Source: Lathyrus oleraceus (taxonomy: Eukaryota > Streptophyta > Magnoliopsida > Fabales > Fabaceae). Taken from it: a DNA stretch of 64,000 nt. The position numbers and the translations under genes are program-made. The DNA lies in assembly GCF_024323335.1 (NCBI RefSeq), contig NC_066585.1:340381346-340445345 (forward strand). Reading direction: 5' to 3'. Below, piece by piece: positions 47,891-59,740 of the stretch (within the stretch, counting starts at the first letter, position 1; each line of letters opens with the position of its first letter). The notes beneath the pieces were generated by a model. The model was not told the DNA's origin and ran no database searches. It saw only the letters and a program-made list of their open reading frames with translations.

Positions 47891-50549
47891 GATGTTGTGG
47901 TGTGTGTCAAGGCTGAGTGAGCAGAAGAATGTCTGACCGGATGTCATGACATTGCCTTGGACAATATTGTTAATTCCTTCTGAAACTTACAGTCATAAGG
48001 AAATATGGATGGGGTGTGTCTCATTATGTTATATTAGAATGAGCCTGTGTATTACAGTTATGTGGAACAGGTGCTGGAGGTTCTGTTATTTGATGTATGC
48101 ATAGATTTAGGGGGAGAAGGAATACCCTGGTGCATTTGTGTGTCTTACTAGTTGCATCCATAACTAGTAATTCTGATTGTTGCACAGATTTAGGGGGAAG
48201 ACAAGTACCCTTGTGCATGTGTGTATTACTAGTAGCTATAGCTAGTAATTGTTTTTGCTTATGCTGCTGATTAAACTACTGATATGTTGTTTAATTGTTG
48301 TTAGTTCTCCTTGTGAACAAAAAGGACAGAGTTTTCACAGGATGTCATATATGATGTCTCATCATAAGATATCCTATGTGCCTGCTGGAAGTTATATAAG
48401 GAAATGTGGATGTGTGGTGCTAGATGTCAAGCTACCATTGGAGGTGAGAAAATGGTTTTAGAAAACGGTGATAGGGAGAATATATGAAGAATGCAGACAA
48501 AAGCAGTGCCAAATGTTAAGACATAGTTTGCAACGTGTCTGACAACATTTATGGAATAGTCTTGGAACTGTTGTTTCTGGAAAGAAACAGTCAAGAGCTA
48601 TAAAAGGTATTCAAAGATAGTCTGGGATATTGGTGGTGATTCTCTGACTGATTCTCAGCAAATATTTATGGATCTTGACCAAGCATTTACTTCTACCGTT
48701 AATTCCTAAGCATGGTCTGGCCTATTTAAAGGATGTATCAGCACTCCTCTTTTCACAAGAGCGACATTTCATTCTCTCCAAACCATGGGGTTTGTTAAGA
48801 TCTGGGCATACTGCTCCTGGATCTGGTTTTGTGAAGGTGTCACTTATAAATGTTTAGCTAAAAAGGGGGAGAGAAACATTGTCCTGAGGATGCACCAGAA
48901 GCAAGCAATATCTGGTGGCAAGGAGAAGATGGGTTCAGACACAAAAGTCACTAACTGGGTATATCAGTTGTGTCTTGTGATCTGAGTTAAGAAGACATTT
49001 GTGTCTTGTGATCTGAGTTACATTATTTATGTACTCAGCATTACATATTCTTCAGGAAGCCCTCCTGTTGAGGGGAAGGGTTGTGATGCAGTTGTGTCTT
49101 GTACAGCTTCTTCCTCATGTACACCAACAGTGGTGGTGGCAATGGGGCTGTCAATGACAAAGAGGAAGTGCAGACCCATATTGGGTTATTTGTTTTAGCT
49201 AAAATTTGCCAAAGGGGGAGATTGTTAGTACGTTAAGATTGACATTAATTTTGTAAAACAAATAATGTAATCACCTCTGTTGTTTTAATATGTTGGATTG
49301 AAGAAGTTCAACATCTGGACCAACATGTCATGTAAGATGTCACGACATCGGGACTGTGATATCTCACATGTGTATAAAACTGAATCAGTTGATTCTGGTT
49401 TGTGTTAAATGATTAATTAGGATATCTGGTGAATATCCTAACTCCTATGTGGAGATCTTGAGGATTCAATCAGAAGATTTGGTGAATATATTTGGTGAAT
49501 ATACAGTTTCAAAATATGGAGATCTTTTAGGAAATAAAAGATTGAAGACCTTGATTGTAGCAGAAGAATTCTGCCAGCTTTGTAACAGCAAAGGAGAAGC
49601 TTGCTGCGATTTCTGAAGGCCCAAATCCAGTTGGGTGGTTAGGTTATAAATAGCAGATTGTAACCTATGTTTTGAAAGCCTCAAACAATGTAAAAATTAG
49701 AGGTGTGTGTGAGGTAAACCTCCCAACCTGTGGGAAGGTTACCAGGTGTTTCTCAGTGCTTAAAAGCATGAGATTATTTGTAACTCAAAGCCTGTAGGCA
49801 AGAGTTGTTATGTTCTTGAACGAAGTTGTGAAGCATGTTCAAGGTGTTTAAGCATTACATTGTAATTGTAGTGATAGGAATGGAAACTGGAGGTTTCTAT
49901 CTAGGAGTTCCTAGGTATAGATTGCATTGGGTAGGGATTAAGTGAAGAGTTGTAAACGGGGGAGTTTAACTCTGAATTAATACTGCTAATGGCGAATCTT
50001 CTTTCTGGCTTGGTATGCCCCCATAGTAGGTAATGTTGTACCGAACTGGGTTAACAATTACTGGTGTTTTTACCTTCTACACACTATATTCTGTCAGCTA
50101 TAACTCAGTCTGGGTTTAGTCTGTTTATGAAGGTAATAAGAAACCTGACACATAGCCTGCAGTCTGAATGCAAAACAGAATGTTATGACATTCGTTATTG
50201 ACTGCTAATACTGATGTATAGACTGGTTGGTCTGTTATAGTTCACCCATCTGTAATGTTGAGACAGGTGATGTTCAAATCAATGTTGAGACATCATGCTG
50301 ATAACTGGGCAGGATCAATAAACATAAGGGCTATGTTTGATCTCTACTGTGTCTTTGCACTAGATGGACAAAACTGGATTATCGTCTTTCCATGGTAGTA
50401 TATTAGCAGATGTCTTGACATCTGTGACTGGATGCATATGAGTACTGGGTTTTAATTTGTCTAACTGTCTTGCTGTATTAGTAACAATGTTGGATCAGAT
50501 GTCATGACTTCGTGTAGAACATCTGAACTCTGACTATACCAGAATTTCA
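47891..50549 (+). mobile_element. Copia 3' fragment in copy B
   Basis: Last ~1.3 kb of the internal region, PPT and the 3' LTR (49223-50549). It has no 5' LTR or PBS of its own and so is a dead fragment made by duplication, not by a second insertion. TGAAG follows it at 50550 as in copy A. Confidence 0.93.
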
Positions 50550-51020
50550 TGAAGAGATAATTAAAACGAGAATTGACTACCAGACAAGAACGCAATTTTG
50601 AAAGATAAGTCAAGCAAGAATTGATTACCAGGCGAGAACTGTATTTGGAAGAATAAGTCAAATGAGAATTGACTACCGGACGAGAACTGGATTTTGAATA
50701 TATCAGTCAAACGAGAATTCACTACCAAGCAAGAACCGAAAAAGGAAAAGACAGGTCAAACGAGAATTAACTACCCTACGAGAACTGGATTTAGAAAGAG
50801 ATACGCCAAACGAGAATTGACTACTAGATGAGAACTGAGTTTGGGAAGGGTAAGTCAAACAAGAATTGACTACCAGAATAGAAATGGAAAAGGGCAAGAC
50901 GAGTCAAACGAGAATTAACTACCAGACGAGAACAAGGGTTTGGTAGGATAAATCAAACGATAATTGACTACCAAACGAGAATTGGTTCTTGAAAAGACAA
51001 GTCAAATGAGAATTGACTAC
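50550..51020 (-). repeat. Ogre-1 array block in copy B
   Basis: Counterpart of 31786-32256 with a few substitutions (for example gaacgcaatttt for gaatgcaatttt, and gactactagatg for gactaccagatg). It ends at ACTAC before the Ogre-2 LTR. Confidence 0.92.
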
Positions 51021-54000
51021 TGTCGCATCCGCGAAAAAACAACCGGCGGGACTCAAACAAAAACACAACACAGAGCCGCCACTGCGCGTTATTTATCCCA
51101 AGATAGGGAAAGGAAACGCTCAGAGAAACCTGGAAAGGAAATGGTCTTGCGACCAAAGAGAAAGGGTAAGGGAGTCGGTTACGCAAGGGGAAGGTATTAG
51201 CACCCCTCACGTCCGTCGTACTCGACGGGATCCACGTTCTAAAATAAAAGGTTGCTAAAACATCACACACACACAGGGAACGCAGGTGGGGTTAAGAGAA
51301 GGGAGCTCGATAGGACATCGCATCCTATGCCTACATATCTCGTCTGGAACGAGAATCAGAGCCACTGTAGTTCGGCTTACGCACGCCAAACAACACAAAA
51401 CACACAAACAGATGGCAAACATGGAGCCCGACAACCACTTGATGGAATTACGTCAGCATCCGAACCAAAACACACTCAAAGGGGCAAACGCGGAGCCCGA
51501 CAGCCAATCACTGGACTTACGTCGGCATCCGAACCAAACAAATACAATCAGATAACAAGTTAACACACACAAAAAGAAAAAAAAGTGCCCGGAGAGGTCT
51601 CGCACGACCTCCTGCCTACATACCTCGTCTGGAACGAGGATCAGGGCGATGTAGTTCCCCCTCAAGGGAAAGAAAACTAGCCAGAAACCGAGGGAAGACA
51701 CACTACCAGGGAGCTGGACTCGAGCCTAGTGTTGTCATGCATCGTTACCCTACGTTGAGGTTTCTACCTACTTGCGCAACTGCAAGCTAATCCTATCCAG
51801 GAAGCAAGCATACAAGCATACAAGCAATTCAAGCATTTCAAGCAAATATTCACATAGCACACACTATAACCAATCAAGTGAGGCTCAAACAATGGGTTTG
51901 ACTGCCGAAGCAAGTCATCTGTACATGTGTAGTATTCGCTCTTAACCTTGCCATTACGAGGCTAAGGTGAAGCAGATGAAAAGGTGAAGTGAGGATGAGA
52001 CCTCACAGCTCTTATCCCTGACCAGGGAGAGCTTCTGACAAAGGAGCGTGGGTCCAGAATGGAGGGACCCTTCTACGCTCAAAGACTCTGACTCGATTGT
52101 GCAACAGCACGAGATCTTGGGTTTGTGTCCCAATGCATCAACACACAGCAGTGTGAGCAAAGGGACGACACACAGAATAGTGGGGGATAGATTGCATATC
52201 CCTAACTTCCACCAATTGCCTCATAGAGGACTTCACCTGCTTAGGCACAATATTAAACAATCACAAGCATCGCCTCTTAAGGAGGACTTCAGACAGTTTG
52301 CCCGGCCAAATAACAGACCGGGTCTCCAGACTACATGAAGAATAGAAGTCCTACCTCAAGTGGTTTAAAAACCAAGCAGCAACAAGCAAGTTCTTAAAGA
52401 ACTGTAAGCAACTAAAGGTACCTGAAAACAATCAAGTATCATCAGTACTCAGACAGACAACAATAAACAGCAAATGTTAATCAGTCAGACTATATAGACA
52501 ACACAAGCACATAAATGCAAGCTACAAGCTCAAGCTCAAGCTTCACAACCTACAAAACAAATTCATGTTAGTTCTCAACATCAAACAACATCAACTTAAT
52601 TGACTTGGTTCAATCTCCTTAAGCATGGTGCTTTTCATCCTGAAAAATCAAGCAAATGTGAGAAACAAGACCACTAGGCCAAGCCTAGGGTCCAAAAGTG
52701 AGAAAAAATCCTAAACAGCAAACAATCTTCAACCAAAATCAAATTCAAACAAATCAAAAGCAAGGGCAATTGATCCCATACTCATATCATTTACCATATT
52801 CATTTCATGACCAAAACAAGTCAAACTAGGTCAAACATAACACCAAACATCCAAACAGAATGACTTCAACCAAATCCATATCAAAACAATTCCAAAAATC
52901 CTCAAATAATTCACACCTAAACAGGACATATTCAAGGTATAGCATGTCAATTTTCAGCTCAATTGGACAAAAGGAACTATGTCAATGAAAATCAAGAAAA
53001 ACAGACACAATTATTCAAGCCAAACCATAGCATCAACACATACATTCACTTCAAAAATTCATAAATCAGTGAGAACATTTAAGAAATGAATGGGACCAAA
53101 ACAGGGATGTCCTACAATGTGTCTACAACCAGCATACCAAATTTCACACTCATCCAAAACCATATGAGGATTTCACACAAGATATACAAACATGTGTCAT
53201 ACAAGCTTGCACAATTAACCAACAGAGATGAAAAATATCAATCAAATTGAAAATGCCACATAAAAATCCAGAAAATTTCACATAGCATCTCAACATATCC
53301 ATAAACATCCATGTAAAATTTCAACTCAATCCAGCAAGCATAGGCTAGGAAAATAATTTCATGAAGTTGCCCTAGTTAGGTGTGACACAAATTGTCACAC
53401 CTAAGTTCAAAAAATCATATCTCACTCCACAGGTATCCAAAAATCATGAACTTTACATGTAAATCACCAGCAACATGTCTAGAATAAGCTCAAAAAATTT
53501 CAGACATTTCTTTTATGATATGAGCATTTCACAATGAAAATGGCAAAACATGCACAAAAATGACATAAGTCAAACATCCCTAGGCAAAGTCAACAATTCA
53601 CCATGCACAACCTTGAAAGTCATATCCATAAAATTCTAGAGGGAAAATGGAAGCTATAGAAAAAATCCTCTTATTTTTTTGACTTTCCAATAATTTTCTA
53701 TGAATTTTTTAAGGTCAAAATGATTTATGTAATATTATTTAAGTGTTATAATTAATTAAATGATAACAGTGGCAATTGTGTAAATATCAAGTCCAAGGCA
53801 AAACGACATCACTCCACATTAATTCATTGTCAGCTCGTGATTGGCTAAGGCGTGGAGGGAAACACGATTCAAATTTGCACACAAGCTTCAGCGGATCAAA
53901 CGCAAACATTTCCAGAAAACTTCTTCTTCTTCGCGCGGTATACACTCATCTACCTCCAGCTTCGGTTTTGCTCATTTCTCAACCAAAACTCACAAACAAA

Positions 54001-56039
54001 TAACCATTGGAAAGGTCTAAGCATGTAGAGTTCAGATATGCAAATGATTTCAACTAATTCTTCCTAAATTTCACGAATCGAACGCTTTAGGTTTTCACAT
54101 CAAAGCTTTGAATCAACATTTCTCTCAACTCACTCAATCATTTCACAAACCACAAGCTACATGTTAACCTATGATAAATGATCTACACAAAGCATATGAC
54201 AATTTAAAGAATCATGAGACTCGAATTTTGAGTACCTTGCAATGGCAGTGATGCTTCTTGATGCTTTGGCTCGAAATTCCTCAAAACAGATCGAGATTGA
54301 GGTTTGGAGAAGTGAATTCAAGGCTTAGTTTGGATCGAAGTTGCTCCAAGTGCAAGAAATTCCAATTCACCATTGATGCACATACTTTGAACAGTGGAGA
54401 TTCGTGGAGCCTTTGATGTTGATCTTCAAAAACAGTTGAAGAAGATGATAATTGGAAGAAGCAGCAAGAAAAACCACACGATTTGATGGAGAATTGAGAG
54501 AGGTTTTTGGAATTTGCTCTTGTGTGTTCTTGAGAGAATTTGGGAAATTGGAGGGAAAAGAGATTGAGATTTTGGGAAAATGTGAAATTCTGTTAGAGTT
54601 TGTTATGATTAAGCTTAAATACCTCCCATTAATCAAGCTCCTTAATCATCTTAATTAACATAATGCAATGTTTAGCAAAATGTCATTTTCCAAACTAAGG
54701 GCAAAATGGTAACTTCACATGCCAGCTCATTGACAGCTCATTGACAGCTCACACACTCTCAAAATGACATGTGTGAGCTGTTGCAACTTGTCTCATGTTG
54801 ATTGGATGTGTATTTTGGAAATTCACTATGTGATGGCTAATTGTTCATTTTTTCAAGTTCATTTCAAAAGTCAATTCTCAAACCACAAGGCCTTGGCATG
54901 TTATGAGCATTCCAACAATTTCCAAATGTCATTTGTGAAGTGTTGCAAAAATCCCCATTCAAAAATTCCCATTATTTCTCAAGTTGGACAATTTTGCCCC
55001 TGGCTTTTTAACTGTACACTTGAAATTTGACTTTTTGCATTGACCATTTTTGATGAATTCCAATTATGCACCATGAAAGTACATGTCAAATGGAGTTTGT
55101 GCATAAAAAGATCACTCAATTTGGACACTCCATGTGGAAGTTATGCCCCTCTGATTATGGGTCATTTTTGAAATTCACTGGACCATAACTTGTCAACCAT
55201 ACATGGGATTTTCAAGTTCTTGGACTTTTTGGAAAGGTGAGACCAAGATCTACAACTTTCATGTTGAACAAATTTTCATTTGAAGCTTCCTTGAACATGT
55301 AATTTTGAGGTCAAAAACTTTCCATTTTTGGAAACTTCCATTACAAGTCACTTTCTATTTTTGGCAGTTTTTGTTCTGACTTGATTTTCTCCATTCTTGA
55401 GCTTTGACATGTCAAATAACACTTGTTTCAACATGAATGAAGTGTATCCAACTCATTTCCACCTCCAAATCCATAAAATCATGTACAGTTGACCATAGTG
55501 GACTTTTTCAACTGATAGATGAATTTGGCCATGCATAGATCAATCTGAGCTCCAATTCTCTGATGAAATGGCTCAAGGATGAACCCCTAGCCTCAATAAG
55601 CTCCATATAATCAAATAATGATCCTCATATCCATCATAGACCCCATCTCCTGATTATGCCCTGACTGGCCCAATGCAACTGATTAGGGTTGACCAGTGGT
55701 CAAAACCCTAATCTCAAGGAATGTGCTTCAACACTTGAATCTTCTGATGATAACAAACCATGATGATGATGATGAATCATTGTAATCAAGGTGAAGACCA
55801 ATATCCTTTGAGAACCATGAAACCCTAATTTGGACCTCCACATCCTCAGATGATTAATGACCAGTCCAATGAAACCCTAGCTTGCACTTTGACTTCCTCA
55901 TCTTCTGATCAAGACTTGTGAGGATGACTTGCACAATGTAACCACATGATATGCAATATGCAATGCCTAATGACCTAAAAATGATATGCAATATGATATG
56001 CTAGTCCCAAGAGAGGAGGGCAAATTTTGAGGTGTTACA
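51021..56039 (-). mobile_element. Ogre-2 3' LTR in copy B
   Basis: 5019 bp, the third copy of this LTR in the window. At several sites it agrees with the 5' LTR remnant rather than with the copy A LTR (for example cacacaGGGaacg, cttacGcacgcc, gtcatCtgtac, ggaccAaaacag). The polypurine tract follows at 56040-56052. Confidence 0.93.
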
Positions 56040-59039
56040 GCTGCCCCTATTCAATCCACTATGAACCTGTCGATATGAATAGCCTCGGCTTTCAGATGAT
56101 CAGGATGAAGAGTGATTGAATACCAAGAACAGACGAACAATTTGCACTCTGATGGGATAATAATTAACAACGCCTGTCAGAATCGACGAAGAAGCAATCT
56201 CAAAGAAAAATCCGTCTGGTACGGAGAAAGTCGACCTGAATACCGAAACAGCAACGTCGACCTGGATACCAAAATAAATGGTAACGCAGGGATAACTATG
56301 GCCTGAACACCACATCCGCTCGGGATTATTATTCTTTTTTTTTTTTTTTTTATGCTTTTCTTGAACCCCGAAATTTTCTTCTGCGCAAATGATCCTCAAA
56401 TCACTACATTTGAACCCCGCTCTCCCATTTGCCAAATAATGAACCCCATTCTCCAATTTGAACCCCAGTCGCCTGACGATAACTCGCGATCGCCAATGTG
56501 AACCCCGTTCTCCAGAAAATGTCGCAACATTTCCCTTTCTTCATTTGAACCCCGTCTCCAGAAAATGCCTCAACATCTTCTTTTCTCCGTTTGAACCCCA
56601 TCTCCAATCTCTCGTGATAATTCCGCTGGCAACGTCGGAAATAACACCAACACCACTCTGAGGGCGACATATCAGAGGGTAAACCTTCACAAAGGAAGGT
56701 AACATGTGTATCTCTTCCTCAGAAGACACCTATAACGACCTCCATTGGCCTCAGCCAGAGTCTAAGGTGACACATGAACAGAAGATAATCCTGAGGACCT
56801 CATCCCGGATATAATCTTCAACTCCAATCTCCATTTGAACCCTAGAAAATACCTCAGTATCTCCTTTTCTCCGTTTGAACCCCAGAACATGCCTCAGCAT
56901 TTCTTTTCTCCATTTGAACCCCAGAACATGCCTCAACATTTCTTTTCTCCATTTGAACCCCAGAACATGCCTCAGCATTTCTTTTCTCCATTTGAACCCT
57001 GGAATCGCGCTGGTCGCGTAACGTCTTCTGATATTATTTCCATCTCCGTCTGACGGAAACATTTCCTCCAATATCGCACTACTGGGGAACATTGCTGATC
57101 TGACGTCATGATACCAAACTCCTCAGAGTAACACTTTCAACCAGACACTGACTGATGACTGGGAAGAAACTCGACGTTTACTGGACATCGAACGATGATG
57201 TTTACTTGACACCAAACAATGATGTTTACAGGACATCGAACAAGGATGTTGACAGGACATCAAACAAGGATGTTGACAGGACATCAAACAAGGATGTTGA
57301 CAGGACATCAAACAAGGATGTTGACAGGACATCAAACAAGGATGTTGACAGGACATCGAACAATGATGTTGACAGGACATTGAACAATGATGTTGACAGG
57401 ACATCAAACAAAGATGTTGACAGGACATCGGATAATGATGTTGACAGGACATCAAACAATGATGTTGACAAGACATCAAACAAGGATGTTGACAAGACAT
57501 CGAACAAAGATCGACCAGACATTAAACAATGACTGGGAAATAACTCGACGTTTACTGGACATCGAATGATGATGTTTACTGACACCAAACAAAGCTTGAC
57601 CAGACACTTACTGATGACTGGGAAATACTGCTGCTCCAAAATCCCGATGTTGAACTCCTCAGAGAAACATCTTCCAACTTCCATCTCGCACGACAGAAAT
57701 CTCCTCCAGTATCACACTACTGGGGAATACCGTTGACCCAACGTCACAATGCTAAACTCCTCAGAGTAACATCTTCACCGACTGGCAAAACCCATTTTCA
57801 GATGGTAACCACGGCCCAAGTCGCGCTGATCGCGTAACACTCTCCGATCCTCATTTCCATCTCTGTCCGACGGAAAAGAATTCCTCCAGTATCGCACTAC
57901 TAGAGAACATTGCTGATTAAAGCACGAGGCTAAACTCCACGGAGTAACCCCTTCACTATCTGGCAAAAACCACCTCTCAAACGGTAACCACGGCTTGAGA
58001 CTAGCTTATGCTTGCAATATGATGCATGATTGATTTTTTCTGCGTAATGCTCCATAATTATGGAAATGCTATGCGATTTATTATTTTTTATGCAACATGC
58101 TATGCTATTTTTTCATGATGAATGTATAAAAAGGCATCCCCCTCAAGGGACTCTGCTGAGGAGCACGAGACGCTCTGCTGAGGAACTCGTCAATACTCCA
58201 ATCTCCACCCTGCTGGGGAATAAGCACTGCTGCTGGGAATAAAGCAACCCTTGCCGGGGAAGAACCTCCTTTGCACCCAATCCACTCGAGAAACTGCTGG
58301 GGATAAGAACCACCAACACTCTGTGGGGATACAACAGTCTTCGATTTGTTGAGGATATAAATCTCAACTCTGCTTCGAGAAACCCTCACAGATACCTGAC
58401 GACTTCACTGGGAAATGCTCACAGATACTCTGCTGGGAAAACAGCAACCTCCAGGCCTGGCGACTGGGGAAAGCATCAATTTGACACCCGCTGGGGATGA
58501 CCATCCTGACCCTGCTAGGGAAACGAATGCCACTCCGCTGGGGAGGACCCATGCAATCCATAGATAGAATACTCAGCTGGGGATGCAGATATCCGTCTGC
58601 TACGGAAACTTGTCCAATCCACTGGTAGGATGAACACTGCTGGAGATATGTTTCATTGAAACCCGCTCCACTCGGGGATAGCAACCTTCGGGCCTGGCTG
58701 CTGAGGAAACATCGTTTACCTGTCGGGGATAACCATCCTGACTCGGCTGGGGAATCCACAGACCTTTGGTCTGCTGGGGAGTTAGTCCTCTAATTCTGCT
58801 TGGGGACCTAGCTGGGAAATGAGAAAAGTCGGTACAGAACACCCGTCGACTCGTCGAACCCTGGTATCCACCTCCCAATCTCGTATCAGCTCTCCACTTT
58901 TGAGAACTCCCAAACTCGTCTGGACCTTTTCTGCTCCATCATCTTGTATTCCCAATTGCTCCACGCTCGACGAGACGTACTCCTGGGAATTATATAGAAA
59001 TTTCAATTTTCCGATTTTGAAGAGTCTTCTTGATTACCA
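56040..59039 (-). mobile_element. Ogre-2 3' UTR in copy B
   Basis: Counterpart of 37275-40297: 39-bp array (56837-57004), 24-bp array and PBS-complementary array (58132-58812). It ends at the microhomology junction; pol, gag, leader and 5' LTR are absent from this copy. Confidence 0.92.
57173..57508 (-). repeat. 24-bp tandem array in copy B, 14 units
   Basis: Same unit as at 38407-38766 with one unit fewer and one unit altered (acattgaacaa for acatcgaacaa). The change since duplication fits replication slippage or unequal exchange. Confidence 0.93.
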
Positions 59040-59740
59040 GATGAGAACTGGGCGTGAAGAGGATAGGTCAAATGAGAATTGAATACCAGATGAGAACTGG
59101 AAAAGGAAAAGTCAAGTTAAACGAGAATTGACTACCAGACGAGAACTGACCGTGAGGAGGGATGAGCCAAATGAGAATTGACTACCGGACAACTGGAAAA
59201 GGGAAAAATAAGTCAAATGAGAATTGACTACCAGGCGTGAAATGGATTAAGAAAGATAAGAGAAACGCGAATAGACTACCAGACAAGAACTGGGTTTGGA
59301 AAGGTACATGCCAAACAAGAATTGAATACCAGACGAGAATTGGATTGGAAGGGATAAGTCAAACGAGAATTGACTACCAGACGAGAATTGGATTTGGGAA
59401 AGGTTGGACATATGGGAACTAATTACCAAACGAGAACTGGATTTAGAATATAATAGTCAAACAAGAATTTCCTACTAGTTGAGGACTGGGTTTAGAAAGT
59501 GAGACCAAACCAGAACTGGGGTTTGAAAGGGGTTTGCTAGGCACGAGTTGGACTTTAAAGGAGACCAGACATGAAATGGGATTGGAAGAGAGACCGAACA
59601 GGAACTGGGTTTTGAAATGGAAGGTCATGCTAGAACTAGGTACCAGGTAAGATTTGGGTTTTGAAATGGAAGGTCAGGCGAGAACCGGGTACCAGGCGGG
59701 AACTGGGTTTTGAAATGGTATTAACAAAGGTTGGACCTTT
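59030..59740 (-). repeat. Ogre-1 3' UTR tandem array, right block
   Basis: Continues the ACCAGACGAGAACTGG array to the right of the duplicated segment for about ten units, becoming more diverged after 59470 (AGGTACCAGGTAAGATTTGG-like units). This is where Ogre-1 resumes after the nested insertions. Confidence 0.82.

Larger units (their letters stand above)
47891..59039 (+). repeat. Segmental duplication, copy B (11.1 kb), derived location
   Basis: Near-identical to 29127-40297 and in direct orientation. Left junction 47890/47891: Ogre-2 5' LTR joined to Copia internal DNA with little shared sequence. Right junction 59030-59039: Ogre-2 3' UTR joined to the Ogre-1 array through TTGATTACCA, which is present in both parents (40288-40297 and, in the array, near 31857). 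Visible differences from copy A are sparse. Confidence 0.95.
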
